Notes: generated by a model not told the origin, from the sequence alone. A stretch of DNA of 40,209 bases from Streptomyces atriruber (GCF_001418325.1 NZ_LIPN01000246.1:1-40209), one strand, 5' to 3'. Shown: positions 1-9,472, numbered from the stretch's first letter. Numbers and translations: made by a program.

Positions 1-68
1 GCCGCCCGCCCCCTGCCCGCCGCCCGACGAGACCTGTCCGGCAACAAACTGCACTGCGGGAGCAAGCG

Positions 69-1883
69 GTGAACGGAACGTCCGAAGGGACCGCATCCAC
101 GGTCACAGCACCCGACCGAACCCGTACCGACGTCACGGAGCGTCGCCGAATCGACGGGTCCGACTACCGCGGTGCCTTCGCGGCCGCGCCCCTGCCCCTC
201 GCGGTCGTCGACGGCGACGGCCTCGTCATCAGCGCCAACGACGCCCTGGCCGCCCTCTTCAACGCGGCCCCAGGCGCGCTCACCGGGCGCGTCGCCGCCG
301 ACCTGATCGATCTGGGCTCCGACACCCGCACCTGGCACGCGTACCGCGAGGTGCTGCGCGGCCGGCAGGCCAAGCTGCGCTGCACCCGGCGCCTGAAGCA
401 CCCCGACGGGCACTCCCTCTGGGTGCAGATCACGGTCTCGCCGATGCCGGAACCCGTCGACCGGGGCGAGGGCGGCGCCGTCCTGCTCGCCGTCACCGAC
501 ATCAGCGTGCGCCGCGAGCTGCAGGCCAGGCTGCGCCACGTGCAGATGCACGATCCGGTGACCCGGCTGCCCAACCGCAACCTGTTCTTCGAGCGCCTCG
601 CGACCGCCCTGGAGGCGGGCACGTACGACGGCACGAGCACCGGCCGGATCGGGCTCTGCTACCTCGACCTCGACGGGTTCAAGGCGGTCAACGACACCCT
701 CGGCCACCGGGTCGGCGACCGGCTGCTCGCCGCCGTCGCGGAGCGGCTCACGCGCTGCGCCGACCGGGCCGGGTACGGCAGGGCGACGGCACCGCTCGTC
801 GCGCGGCTCGGCGGCGACGAGTTCGCGCTGCTCGTCGAGGACTCGACCGGCACCGACCAGTTGGCCGAGCTCGCCGACACGACGCTCAAGGCGCTGCAGG
901 AACCATTCGACCTGTCCGGGCAGCGGCTCTCCGTCTCCGCGTCCATCGGCGTCGTGGAGCGGCGCGCCGCGGGCACCACGACGACGGGCCTGATGCAGGC
1001 CGCCGACACCACGCTGTACTGGGCGAAGACCGACGGCAAGGCCCGCTGGACGCTGTTCGACCCCGAGCGCAACGCCCACCGGATGACCCGGCAGGCCCTC
1101 GCGAGCTCGCTGCGGCCCGCGGTCGAGCGCGGCGAGTTCGTCCTGGAGTACCAGCCGTTGGTGGGACTCGACGACGAGGGCCTGCACGGGGTCGAGGCGC
1201 TGGTGCGCTGGCAGCATCCGCAGTTCGGACTATTGACGCCGAATCGGTTCATCGGATTGGCCGAGGAAGACGGTTCGATCGTGCAGCTGGGCCGCTGGGT
1301 GCTGCGGAGCTCCTGTCTGCAGGCCCGGCGCTGGCAGCTGGAGCACCCGGAGCGGGAGCCGGTGTTCGTCAGCGTCAACGTGGCGGTGCGGCAGGTGTGG
1401 GACTCGGACCTGGTCGCCGACGTCGCGGAGATCCTCGCCGAGACCGGACTCCCGGCCCACCTCCTGCAGCTGGAGCTCACCGAGTCCGCCGTGATGGGGT
1501 CGGCGGGCCGCCCGCTCCAGGCGCTGCAGGCGCTCAGCGACATGGGCGTGCGGATCGCCATCGACGACTTCGGGACGGGCTACTCGAACCTCGCGTACCT
1601 CAGCCGGCTCCCCGTCTCCGTCCTCAAGCTGGACGGCTCCTTCGTACGGGGTTTCCAGTACGAGGAGGGCGAGGAGCACACCAACCCCGCCGACGAGGTC
1701 ATCGTCGAGGCGATGGTGCAGCTCGCCCACCGGCTGGGCCTGACGGTGACCGCCGAGTGCGTGGAGACCGCCGCGCAGGCCACCCGCCTGCGGCGGATCG
1801 GCTGTGACACGGGACAGGGCTGGCTCTACTCCCGGCCGGTCGCGGCGGATCGTATCTCCATACTGCTGAAGGGGGCCGCCTGA
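69..1883 (+). CDS. PAS-GGDEF-EAL c-di-GMP turnover protein
   Basis: 604 residues with no membrane segment, so a cytosolic signalling enzyme. A PAS-like sensor occupies about residues 33-150, followed by a GGDEF domain (about 155-335, intact RLGGDEF) and an EAL domain (about 345-600, with EALVRW, DDFGTGYSN and the late QGWLYSRP motif). The signature residues of both catalytic domains are present, so it could make and degrade cyclic di-GMP. The RxxD inhibitory site normally five residues before GGDEF is absent (ATAP is found there). The GTG start has GGGAG seven bases upstream. The layout matches Streptomyces RmdA-type proteins, which control development, but I cannot tell which paralogue this is. 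It converges on the flavin monooxygenase, with 29 bases between the stops. Confidence 0.93.
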   Translation: MNGTSEGTASTVTAPDRTRTDVTERRRIDGSDYRGAFAAAPLPLAVVDGDGLVISANDALAALFNAAPGALTGRVAADLIDLGSDTRTWHAYREVLRGRQAKLRCTRRLKHPDGHSLWVQITVSPMPEPVDRGEGGAVLLAVTDISVRRELQARLRHVQMHDPVTRLPNRNLFFERLATALEAGTYDGTSTGRIGLCYLDLDGFKAVNDTLGHRVGDRLLAAVAERLTRCADRAGYGRATAPLVARLGGDEFALLVEDSTGTDQLAELADTTLKALQEPFDLSGQRLSVSASIGVVERRAAGTTTTGLMQAADTTLYWAKTDGKARWTLFDPERNAHRMTRQALASSLRPAVERGEFVLEYQPLVGLDDEGLHGVEALVRWQHPQFGLLTPNRFIGLAEEDGSIVQLGRWVLRSSCLQARRWQLEHPEREPVFVSVNVAVRQVWDSDLVADVAEILAETGLPAHLLQLELTESAVMGSAGRPLQALQALSDMGVRIAIDDFGTGYSNLAYLSRLPVSVLKLDGSFVRGFQYEEGEEHTNPADEVIVEAMVQLAHRLGLTVTAECVETAAQATRLRRIGCDTGQGWLYSRPVAADRISILLKGAA

Positions 1884-1912
1884 GCCGTCGCCCCCTCCGG
1901 CAAGGGGAATGG

Positions 1913-3013
<1,101 letters not shown>

Positions 3014-3150
3014 TTGGGGTGCCTCCTGCACTGCGTACATACGTCGTCTCGTGGCTCTCGTGGCTACGGAACCGGGAACAGGAGGCTCACTCCGTTTTAT
3101 TCCCCCACTCGGCGGCACGTCGGCACGGCCGCCCGACTACGGTGCTGGCC

Positions 3151-3399
3151 ATGGCTGATCCCCTGAAGACCCTCGTCGACGGAGTCGAGGTCGAGGTGCC
3201 CAACACCATCCCCGACATCCGCGCCGCCCTGCCAAAGGACCGGCGCGCGGAGTTCGACCGGGACATCAACGCGGCGGGGATCGACGAGATCCACGCGGTG
3301 ATGCGGCACTGGATGCTGGAGGCCGTGCCCGATCCCGACGCCGAGGCCCGCCTCGCCCGGCTGGCCTCCGACGAGGCCGAGCGGCGGGGCACGTCGTGA
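3151..3399 (+). CDS. Small DUF6247-like protein, putative antitoxin
   Basis: An 82-residue acidic protein beginning MADPLKTLVDG, with a central IRAALPKDRRAEFDRDINAAG segment and a charged helical tail (DPDAEARLARLASDEAERR). It resembles the short DUF6247-type actinobacterial proteins that precede small RelE/ParE-like genes. Its TGA stop overlaps the GTG start of the next gene (GTGA), the tight coupling typical of type II toxin-antitoxin operons. No classical DNA-binding motif is obvious, so autoregulation is not shown. The antitoxin role is inferred from gene pairing and size; a plain hypothetical protein is the alternative. Confidence 0.7.
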   Translation: MADPLKTLVDGVEVEVPNTIPDIRAALPKDRRAEFDRDINAAGIDEIHAVMRHWMLEAVPDPDAEARLARLASDEAERRGTS

Positions 3400-3656
3400 G
3401 CCCCCGCCACCGCAGGGCCCACCGCGTCACCTACGCGCCGCCCGCCGACGACACCCTCGCCAAGATGGGCGACGCCGACGCGTTCCGCGCCACCCTCTCC
3501 CGCACCCTGGGCCGGTATCCGTACGGCCACGGCTCCACGCCCGTACGGGACGACCCGGACCGCAGGGAGGCGACCGTCGACGGCGCCATCGTCCTCTACT
3601 ACGTCTCCGGGTCGGTCCAGACGTTAACGGTGGTCAGACTGATCCTCAGCCCGTGA
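3396..3656 (+). CDS. RelE/ParE-like small protein, putative toxin, contains a TTA codon
   Basis: An 86-residue basic protein with the RelE/ParE-type ending: a GRYPYGHGS.PV turn, the strand DRREATVDGAIVLYYV, then VQTLTVVRLIL. RelE/ParE toxins are mRNA interferases or gyrase poisons; which activity applies here cannot be read. It starts at a GTG overlapping the stop of the upstream putative antitoxin by four bases. Leucine 77 is encoded by TTA (3624-3626), a codon that in Streptomyces needs the developmentally timed bldA tRNA. I noticed no other in-frame TTA in the genes of this window. Fold assignment is by pattern only, so function is moderately supported. Confidence 0.7.
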   Translation: MSPRHRRAHRVTYAPPADDTLAKMGDADAFRATLSRTLGRYPYGHGSTPVRDDPDRREATVDGAIVLYYVSGSVQTLTVVRLILSP

Positions 3657-3668
3657 CCGCCCGGCCGT

Positions 3669-4406
3669 CTACTTCCCGGCCTGGACCAGCGGCTCCTTCG
3701 TGAAGAGGGCGCCCAGCGCCGGTGCGTTCACCCTGCGCTGGGCCAGCCGCAGGGCCTCCCAGACCGTGACCTGGTTCGCCGTCAGGACGGGCTTGCGGAG
3801 GTCGGCCTCCAGGTCGCGGACGTACGCCGCCGTGTGCAGGGCCGTGTCCGGCAGGAGCAGCGCCTCGGCGTCCGGGTGGTCGCCCGCGCGGGCCAGCGCG
3901 AAGACCTCGTCGCGGCCCCACGTGCCCACCTCGGCCGCCGTGATGATGCCGCTCCCCCTGACCGCCACGACCTCCACGCCCCCGTCCTTCAGGAAGGCCG
4001 AGAAGTGCCCGGCCACGTCCTCCGGATACGTCGCGGCGACCGCGACGCGGGCGGCTCCCACCTCGCGCGCGGCGTGGGCGAAGGCGAACGACGTCGACGA
4101 GGCGGGCAGCCCGGCCGCCACGGCCAGCTTGCGGACCTGGTCGTGCGCGCCCTGCCAGCCGAAGACGAAGCTGGCGCTGGTGCACGCCCACACCACCGCC
4201 TCGGCGCCGGAGAGCCGCAGCTCCTCGACGCCCGCGGCGAGCCGGTCGGCCGAGCCCATTTCGAGCAGCGCGTCGACCCGGTGCGCGTCCTCACCGATGT
4301 CCGTGTGGACGACCTGCAGCCGGATGTCGCTGCCGAGCATCTGCTCCATGCGGGGATAGTCGTCCTCGGCCGAGTGCCCCGGGTAGAGAAATCCGAGTGC
4401 CGTCAC
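3669..4406 (-). CDS. Asp/Glu racemase superfamily protein (maleate isomerase/AMDase-like), second cysteine replaced
   Basis: 245 residues starting at a GTG with GGAGGAGG upstream, overlapping the stop of the preceding gene as GTGA. It belongs to the Asp/Glu/hydantoin racemase, maleate isomerase and arylmalonate decarboxylase superfamily: LGFLYPGHSAEDDYPRM at the N-terminus, the first catalytic loop VVWACTSASF (C75), and LTANQVTVWEALRLA near the end. The position of the usual second catalytic cysteine reads LLPDTALHT, so Asp187 stands where the paralogue next door has Cys197. Loss of one of the two cysteines argues against simple two-base racemisation and suggests a changed reaction or a partner role for the adjacent paralogue. 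Exact substrate unknown. Confidence 0.87.
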   Translation of the reverse strand: MTALGFLYPGHSAEDDYPRMEQMLGSDIRLQVVHTDIGEDAHRVDALLEMGSADRLAAGVEELRLSGAEAVVWACTSASFVFGWQGAHDQVRKLAVAAGLPASSTSFAFAHAAREVGAARVAVAATYPEDVAGHFSAFLKDGGVEVVAVRGSGIITAAEVGTWGRDEVFALARAGDHPDAEALLLPDTALHTAAYVRDLEADLRKPVLTANQVTVWEALRLAQRRVNAPALGALFTKEPLVQAGK

Positions 4407-5236
4407 GTCCAGCCTCCTCCTTCTGCGGGTGGTACTTCGGGCAGGCCCTGGGGCGGCGCCGGCGGGTTCAGCGGCGGACTCGCGCCCGGCCTCGCCGTCG
4501 GATCGATCAGCGCCTGATAGGGCCCTACCGCACGCGTACCCAGTCGACGCAGCGCCGACCACATCGTCACCTGGTTCGCGGAGATCACCGGCATGCGCAG
4601 TTCCGCTTCCAGTTGCGGGATCACGTCGTACGTCGGGAGGTTCGTGCAGCTGATGAAGAGGCAGTCCACGCCGCCTTCGCTGCCGCGGACCGCGCGGCGG
4701 GCCATGTCGGCCACGTCCCGGTAGGGCACCTTCCAGATGTGCCGGGTGAGACCGAGATAGGCGCGTCCCGCAACGGCCGCCCCCGCCTCCGCCAGGTACT
4801 CCTCCAGGGACTGGGTGACCGACCAGGTGTAGGGCGTGACGAGCGCGACGCGCCGCGCGCCCAGTTCGTCGAGGGCTTCCAGGAGTGCGCCCGATGTGGT
4901 CACCGCGGCGACCGCGCCCTCGCGGGTCATGGCCTCGCACATCGCGCGTTCACCCGGTGTACCGCCGACGAAGCTGCCCGACGTACAGGCGTACGCCAGG
5001 ACTTCGGGCTCGGCGGCGGTGAGTGCGCGGACCGCCTCGGCGAGGGTCTCGTGCTCGCTGACCAGGCGCGCGAGGTCGAGGCTGACCTCCACGGGTACGT
5101 ACGGCGTCCGGGTCAGATGGAGGGAGACCTCGTCCGGGATCCAGCGCCACAGTTCGCGGTCGAGGACGAAGTCGAAGGGGGCGACGACACCTACACCTCG
5201 CTGTGGGTGCGGTCCGCCGAGAAAAGAGACGTCCAT
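4403..5236 (-). CDS. Asp/Glu racemase superfamily protein (maleate cis-trans isomerase-like) with both cysteines
   Basis: 277 residues, paralogous to the next gene in the operon. Both catalytic loops are intact: LAYACTSGSFVGG (C84) and LFISCTNLPTYD (C197), followed by PVISANQVTMWSALRRLG. Two cysteines on opposite sides of the active site are characteristic of maleate isomerase and amino-acid racemases of this fold. The C-terminal ~30 residues are proline-rich and look like a disordered tail. The ATG start at 5236 has only a moderate GGGGA upstream. It is first in a two-gene minus-strand unit that diverges from a dehydrogenase-amidase operon, and the context implies catabolism of an imported amide or dicarboxylate-like compound. 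EutA-like or AMDase-like activity cannot be excluded. Confidence 0.88.
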   Translation of the reverse strand: MDVSFLGGPHPQRGVGVVAPFDFVLDRELWRWIPDEVSLHLTRTPYVPVEVSLDLARLVSEHETLAEAVRALTAAEPEVLAYACTSGSFVGGTPGERAMCEAMTREGAVAAVTTSGALLEALDELGARRVALVTPYTWSVTQSLEEYLAEAGAAVAGRAYLGLTRHIWKVPYRDVADMARRAVRGSEGGVDCLFISCTNLPTYDVIPQLEAELRMPVISANQVTMWSALRRLGTRAVGPYQALIDPTARPGASPPLNPPAPPQGLPEVPPAEGGGWT

Positions 5237-5527
5237 GAGCAGTCCCCAAGTTCGTGCGTGGGTTCAGGGACCGGCCGGGGGCCGGGGACGAGCGATGCCG
5301 GCGACGCGCCGGGACGTCGGGACGGGGAGTGGCTGCGCGGACGAACCGACACAGCGTGTGCTAGCGGCTGCACGGAGAGTACTGGTTCTTGGAGAGCCGG
5401 TACAGCAGTGCCTCTGTTGACGAAGGTAGGTTCGGGTGCGAGCGTGGTCAATCCGCACATCTCAGACGGCTGAGCCGACTTTCTGACGGGGCTCGGCCGT
5501 ACCTCTGAACAGGGAAGCGGAATCTCA
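5237..5527. promoter_or_regulatory. Divergent intergenic promoter region of the racemase and dehydrogenase operons
   Basis: 291 bases without a credible gene between two divergent operons. On the minus strand a sigma-70-like promoter is visible: TTGACC at 5451-5446, a 17-base spacer, and TACCTT at 5428-5423. This would give a leader of about 180 nt before the racemase-family gene. TTGAC near 5418 and GTCAA ending at 5451 also form widely spaced inverted half-sites. The region is the natural place for the island's regulator, possibly the IclR protein at 11832, to bind. No clear plus-strand promoter was recognised. Confidence 0.4.
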
Positions 5528-6505
5528 TTGCGAAACGGTGTCCCGTCGGTTTCCGAAACGACCGTCCTCGTCCTTGACGCCGAGCCACCGACCCCGCCGC
5601 CACGCCTCGGCAGCCTGGCCGGGCAGGCCCGGATCCTGCACGCCGACGAGGCCACGCTGGCCGAACGACTGCCCCTCGCCGACGCGCTGTTGGTCTGGGA
5701 CTTCACCTCGGACGCGGTGCGCCGCGCCTGGCCCGGCTCGGGGCCGCGGCCCCGCTGGGTGCACACCGCGAGCGCGGGCGTGGACCATCTGATGTGCCCC
5801 GAACTCGCCTCGTCCGACACCGTGGTGACGAACGCCCGGGGCGTCTTCGACCAGCCGATCGCGGAGTACGTGGCCGCGCTGGTGCTTGCCATGGCCAAGG
5901 ATCTGCCGCGCACCCTGGAGCTGCAGCGCGAGCGCTCCTGGCGCCACCGCGAGACCCAGCGGATCGCGGGCACGCGCGCGTGCGTGATCGGTTCGGGGCC
6001 CATCGGGCGGGCCATCGTGCGCACGCTGAAGGGGCTCGGCATCATCACCGCCCTGGTGGGCCGCACGGCGCGGCCCGGGGTGCACGGCGCGGACGAGCTC
6101 GACCGGCTGATGGCGCGGGCCGACTGGGTGGTGTGCGCGGCGCCGCTCACGGACGACACGCGGGGCATGTTCGACGCCCGCCGCTTCGGCTTCATGCAGC
6201 CGTCGGCTCGGTTCATCAACATCGGGCGCGGGCCCCTCGTCGTCGAGGACGACCTGGTCGAGGCCCTGTCCAAGCGGTGGATCGCGGGCGCCGCCCTCGA
6301 CGTGTTCGAGAACGAGCCGCTGCCCGCGGACAGCCCGCTGTGGACGACGCCGGGGCTGCTCGTCTCCCCGCACATGAGCGGCGACACGATCGGCTGGCGC
6401 GACGCGCTGGGAGCGCAGTTCGTCGAGCTGTTCGAGGCATGGGCGGCGGACCGGCCGCTGACGAACGTGGTCGACAAGGAACGTGGGTATGTCCCAGGTC
6501 ATTGA
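5528..6505 (+). CDS. D-2-hydroxyacid dehydrogenase (NAD-dependent)
   Basis: 325 residues of the D-isomer-specific 2-hydroxyacid dehydrogenase family. The nucleotide-binding loop VIGSGPIGRA (GSGPIG at 155-160) is intact, as is the Arg-Glu-His catalytic set: R234 in NIGRGPLV, E263 in FENEPLP and H282 in SPHMSGD. The protein would interconvert a 2-keto acid and a D-2-hydroxy acid. The only plausible start is TTG at 5528 with a purine-rich GGGAAGCGGA upstream. It is followed after 25 bases by the amidase in the same direction, so the two are probably co-transcribed. Substrate unknown; a step on a carbon skeleton released by the amidase or the racemase-family enzymes is the natural guess. Confidence 0.9.
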   Translation: MRNGVPSVSETTVLVLDAEPPTPPPRLGSLAGQARILHADEATLAERLPLADALLVWDFTSDAVRRAWPGSGPRPRWVHTASAGVDHLMCPELASSDTVVTNARGVFDQPIAEYVAALVLAMAKDLPRTLELQRERSWRHRETQRIAGTRACVIGSGPIGRAIVRTLKGLGIITALVGRTARPGVHGADELDRLMARADWVVCAAPLTDDTRGMFDARRFGFMQPSARFINIGRGPLVVEDDLVEALSKRWIAGAALDVFENEPLPADSPLWTTPGLLVSPHMSGDTIGWRDALGAQFVELFEAWAADRPLTNVVDKERGYVPGH

Positions 6506-6530
6506 TCACCCCGTCTGCTGAGGAGCCTGC

Positions 6531-7934
6531 ATGACCGAGCTCGCGGATCTCACGGCCGTACAACTCGTCGACGGCTATCGCAAGGGCGAATTCAGTCCGG
6601 TCGATGCGGTCCGTGCCGCCTTGCGCCGGGCCGAGCGGACCCAGCCGGCGGTGAACGCCTTCGTGCGCATCGCCCAGGATTCGGCGTTGTCGCAGGCCGA
6701 GGCCAGTACGGAGCGGTGGCGGCGGGGTGCGCCGCAGGGCCTGGTGGACGGCGTTCCGGTGTCGGTGAAGGATCTGCTCCTGCTGCGCGGCGAGCCGACG
6801 CTGCGCGGCTCGCGGACGGTGCGCCCGGAGGGCAAGTGGAACGAGGACGCGCCCTCGGTCGCCCGGCTGCGCGAGCACGGCGCGGTGTTCATCGGGCGGA
6901 CCACCACACCGGAGTTCGGCTGGAAGGGCGTGACGGACGGACCGCAGAGCGGTGTCACCCGGAATCCGCATGATCCGTCGCGCACGTCGGGCGGTTCCAG
7001 CGGGGGCAGCGCGGCCGCCGTGGCGGTCGGCGCGGGCCCCCTTTCGCTCGGCACGGACGGCGGCGGCTCGGTGCGGATCCCGGCCTCGTTCTGCGGGATC
7101 TTCGCGCTGAAGCCGACGTACGGCCGGGTGCCGCTGTATCCCGCGAGCCCGTTCGGCACGCTCGCCCACGTCGGGCCGATGACGCGCGACGCCGCGGACG
7201 CGGCCCTGATGATGGAGGTCATCACGGGCCCCGACGACCGCGACTGGTCGCAGCTGGGTCCCGTGGCGGGGAGCTTCCGGACAGGCCTGGACGGGGGCGT
7301 GCGCGGGCTGCGCGTCGCCTACTCCCCTTCGCTGGGCGGGCAGGTCGCGGTGCGTCCCGCCGTCGCGGCGGCGGTGCGCGGGGCGGTGGAGTCGCTCGCC
7401 GCGCAGGGGGCGTACGTCGAGGAGGCCGACCCCGACTTCTCCGATCCGGTGGAGGCCTTCCACACCCTGTGGTTCAGCGGGGCGGCGCGCGTCGTGCAGC
7501 ATCTGTCGCCCGCGCAACGGGAGTTGCTCGACCCGGGGCTGCGGGAGGTCTGCGGGCAGGGCGCGCGGTACAGCGCGCTGGACTACCTCGCGGCCGTCGA
7601 CATCCGCATGGACCTCGGGCGCCGCATGGGCCGCTTCCACTCGGCGTACGACCTGCTGGTCACGCCGACGCTGCCGATCACGGCGTTCGAGGCGGGCGTC
7701 GAGGTGCCGAAGGGGTCGGGGCACCGGCGCTGGACCGGCTGGACCCCGTTCACGTACCCCTTCAACCTGACCCAGCAGCCCGCCGCGACGGTGCCCTGCG
7801 GGGTCGACGGCGACGGCCTGCCCATCGGGGTGCAGATCGTGGGGGCGCGGCACGCGGACACGGTGGTGCTCCGTGCCGCGCACGCGCTGTACGAGTCGGG
7901 CAGCGCGACGATCGCGCCGCCCGCACTCGGCTGA
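6531..7934 (+). CDS. Amidase signature family amidohydrolase
   Basis: 467 residues, the normal length for this family. The Ser-cisSer-Lys triad is visible: K80 in PVSVKDLL, S156 in the TSGGSSGGSAAAVA loop, and S180 in GTDGGGSVRIPASF, with the 24-residue spacing between serines typical of the family. It hydrolyses a carboxamide to a carboxylate and ammonia. ATG has GAGGAG five bases upstream. It lies downstream of the dehydrogenase and converges on the DUF3830 gene with seven bases between stops. The family ranges from indole-acetamide and allophanate hydrolases to GatA; nothing here marks it as GatA (no GatB/C neighbours), so a catabolic amidase is the better reading. Confidence 0.92.
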   Translation: MTELADLTAVQLVDGYRKGEFSPVDAVRAALRRAERTQPAVNAFVRIAQDSALSQAEASTERWRRGAPQGLVDGVPVSVKDLLLLRGEPTLRGSRTVRPEGKWNEDAPSVARLREHGAVFIGRTTTPEFGWKGVTDGPQSGVTRNPHDPSRTSGGSSGGSAAAVAVGAGPLSLGTDGGGSVRIPASFCGIFALKPTYGRVPLYPASPFGTLAHVGPMTRDAADAALMMEVITGPDDRDWSQLGPVAGSFRTGLDGGVRGLRVAYSPSLGGQVAVRPAVAAAVRGAVESLAAQGAYVEEADPDFSDPVEAFHTLWFSGAARVVQHLSPAQRELLDPGLREVCGQGARYSALDYLAAVDIRMDLGRRMGRFHSAYDLLVTPTLPITAFEAGVEVPKGSGHRRWTGWTPFTYPFNLTQQPAATVPCGVDGDGLPIGVQIVGARHADTVVLRAAHALYESGSATIAPPALG

Positions 7935-7941
7935 ACACGCC

Positions 7942-8442
7942 TCAGGCGCGGCGGAAGTTCAGCGTCTCGCCCTGTGCGCCCGCGCGCCACAGGTCGTTGC
8001 AGGCCTCGGCCATCCGGTCGAGGCCTTCGACGATCTGGCCCCAGACGATGCCGGGGACCCAGCCGACGTCACCGTTCAGGAGCAGGTTGTTGCGTTCGTA
8101 GAAGAGGGCGAGGTCGACGACGGTGGTGCCCGCCCGTACGTCGGCCTCCGCCTCGTACCCGTACGCCTGGGTGCCCAGTTCCGTCCCGGAGAAGGAGAAA
8201 TAACAGAGATCTCCCGGGATGGGTGTGACGGTCGGATTCTCCAGCGGCGGCTCACGGTCCGCAAAGGCCGGAAAGAGGGCATAGATCTCGTTGCGCGCAT
8301 ACTTCGCGTGATAGACGTCCGAGCCGAGCGGCAGTGCCTCCCACACCGCCGCGCAGGTCACCGGAGCCCGGTCGTCGAGCAGTTTTGCCGTGCACTGAAC
8401 CCCTCGCTTGGCGAGGGAGACTTCGATGAATCGCTCTGCCAT
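7942..8442 (-). CDS. DUF3830 family protein
   Basis: 166 residues beginning MAERFIEVSLAKRG. The pattern, an N-terminal strand, KLLDDRAPVTCAAVWEALP, HAKYARNEIYALFP, then GDLCYFSF and a C-terminal VWGQIVEGLDRMAEACNDLWR helix, matches the DUF3830 family, which has a small cyclophilin-like barrel and no assigned reaction. The frame is open further upstream; ATG 8442 is chosen for family fit, with ATG 8451 (three bases after GGAGG) an alternative. It is transcribed away from the ABC importer genes and converges on the amidase, so it has its own promoter in the ~97-base divergent gap. DUF3830 genes commonly sit beside amidases and amino-acid-type importers, which supports a linked catabolic role. 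Confidence 0.85.
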   Translation of the reverse strand: MAERFIEVSLAKRGVQCTAKLLDDRAPVTCAAVWEALPLGSDVYHAKYARNEIYALFPAFADREPPLENPTVTPIPGDLCYFSFSGTELGTQAYGYEAEADVRAGTTVVDLALFYERNNLLLNGDVGWVPGIVWGQIVEGLDRMAEACNDLWRAGAQGETLNFRRA

Positions 8443-8539
8443 GTGTCCCATGCTCCTCCCTGGGTCAAGGGCACAACGATTGCACCAGGGGCCTGAATTC
8501 ATCGGCATAACTCGCTTGGAGTCGGGTAGCCGCGCGCCC

Positions 8540-9472
8540 ATGGCTCCACCACTTGGGAACAACGAGGGATTCACAGGCAGAGCGGTGCGCCGCCGCGCGC
8601 TGCTCACCGGAGCGGGCGGGGCGGCTCTGGGCGTATTCGGGGCGTCGGCATGCAGCCGCGTTCCCGACGAGGGGAAGGTTGAGGGGGGCGATCTGCTGGA
8701 CCGCCTGCGCGACAGCGGCACGGTCAGGATCGGTGTCGCGGGCGAGGTCCCGTTCGGATACATCGACGAGAACGGCGAGGTCACGGGCGAGGCACCGGCG
8801 ATCGCCAAGGTCATCTTCCCCCGCCTCGGCGTACCCAAGGTGGAGGCGGTGCCCACCAAGTTCGGCGCCCTGATCCCCGGTCTCACACAGGCCCGGCAGT
8901 TCGACGTGGTGTCGGCGGGGATGTACATCACGCCGGTCCGCTGCGCCCAGGTGCTGTTCTCCGACCCCGACTACCTGATGCTCGACTCCTTCATCGTGAA
9001 GAAGGGCAACCCGCACGGCATCAAGGACTACGACGACATCGCCAAGAAGGGTCTGAAGCTGGCGAGCGGCACCGCCTACGCGGAGATCGCCTACGCCGAG
9101 GCCGCCGGCGTGAAGGACGTCCTCATCCTGCCCGATCAGGTGGCGGGGATGGATGCCGTGGCCCAGGGCCGGGTGGACGCCTTCGCCGGCACCAACGTCA
9201 CCGTGCGCACGGTGATCAAGAACAACGCGCGGGTCGAGGCGACGGAGGCCTTCCAGCCCATAGTCGACGGCAAGCCTGCCTACGGCGCGGGCGGCTTCGC
9301 CTTCCGGCCCTCCGAGAAGAACCTGCGGGACGCCTTCAACAAGGAGCTGCACAAGCTCAAGGACAGCGGTGAACTCCTGCGGATCGTGAAGCCGTTCGGC
9401 TTCACCGAGACCGAGATGACGAAGCTGACCGTGGAAAAGCTGTGTCCCCCGGCGAAGGGCGCCTCGTCATGA
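8540..9472 (+). CDS. Polar amino acid-type ABC transporter substrate-binding lipoprotein (EhuB-like)
   Basis: 310 residues. An RRRALLTG n-region, a hydrophobic stretch and a lipobox GASAC (C38) mark a lipoprotein, possibly exported by Tat. The mature part is a family 3 solute-binding protein: SGTVRIGVAGEVPFGYIDENG, MYITPVRC, GLKLASGTAYAE and a GAGGFAFRPSEKNLRDAFN ending. Automated annotation usually calls such proteins ectoine/hydroxyectoine EhuB, but no ectoine degradation genes are nearby and the ligand is unknown. ATG 8540 is chosen because it gives a complete signal peptide; its Shine-Dalgarno is weak and GTG 8585 is a possible alternative. It heads a four-gene importer operon, and its stop overlaps the next start as ATGA. 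Confidence 0.87.
   Translation: MAPPLGNNEGFTGRAVRRRALLTGAGGAALGVFGASACSRVPDEGKVEGGDLLDRLRDSGTVRIGVAGEVPFGYIDENGEVTGEAPAIAKVIFPRLGVPKVEAVPTKFGALIPGLTQARQFDVVSAGMYITPVRCAQVLFSDPDYLMLDSFIVKKGNPHGIKDYDDIAKKGLKLASGTAYAEIAYAEAAGVKDVLILPDQVAGMDAVAQGRVDAFAGTNVTVRTVIKNNARVEATEAFQPIVDGKPAYGAGGFAFRPSEKNLRDAFNKELHKLKDSGELLRIVKPFGFTETEMTKLTVEKLCPPAKGASS

Noticed and set aside
4407..4940. Upstream extension of the downstream racemase-family gene beyond GTG 4406
   Set aside because: The extension runs through the upstream paralogue in the wrong frame and has no family similarity, whereas GTG 4406 has GGAGGAGG and a four-base overlap.
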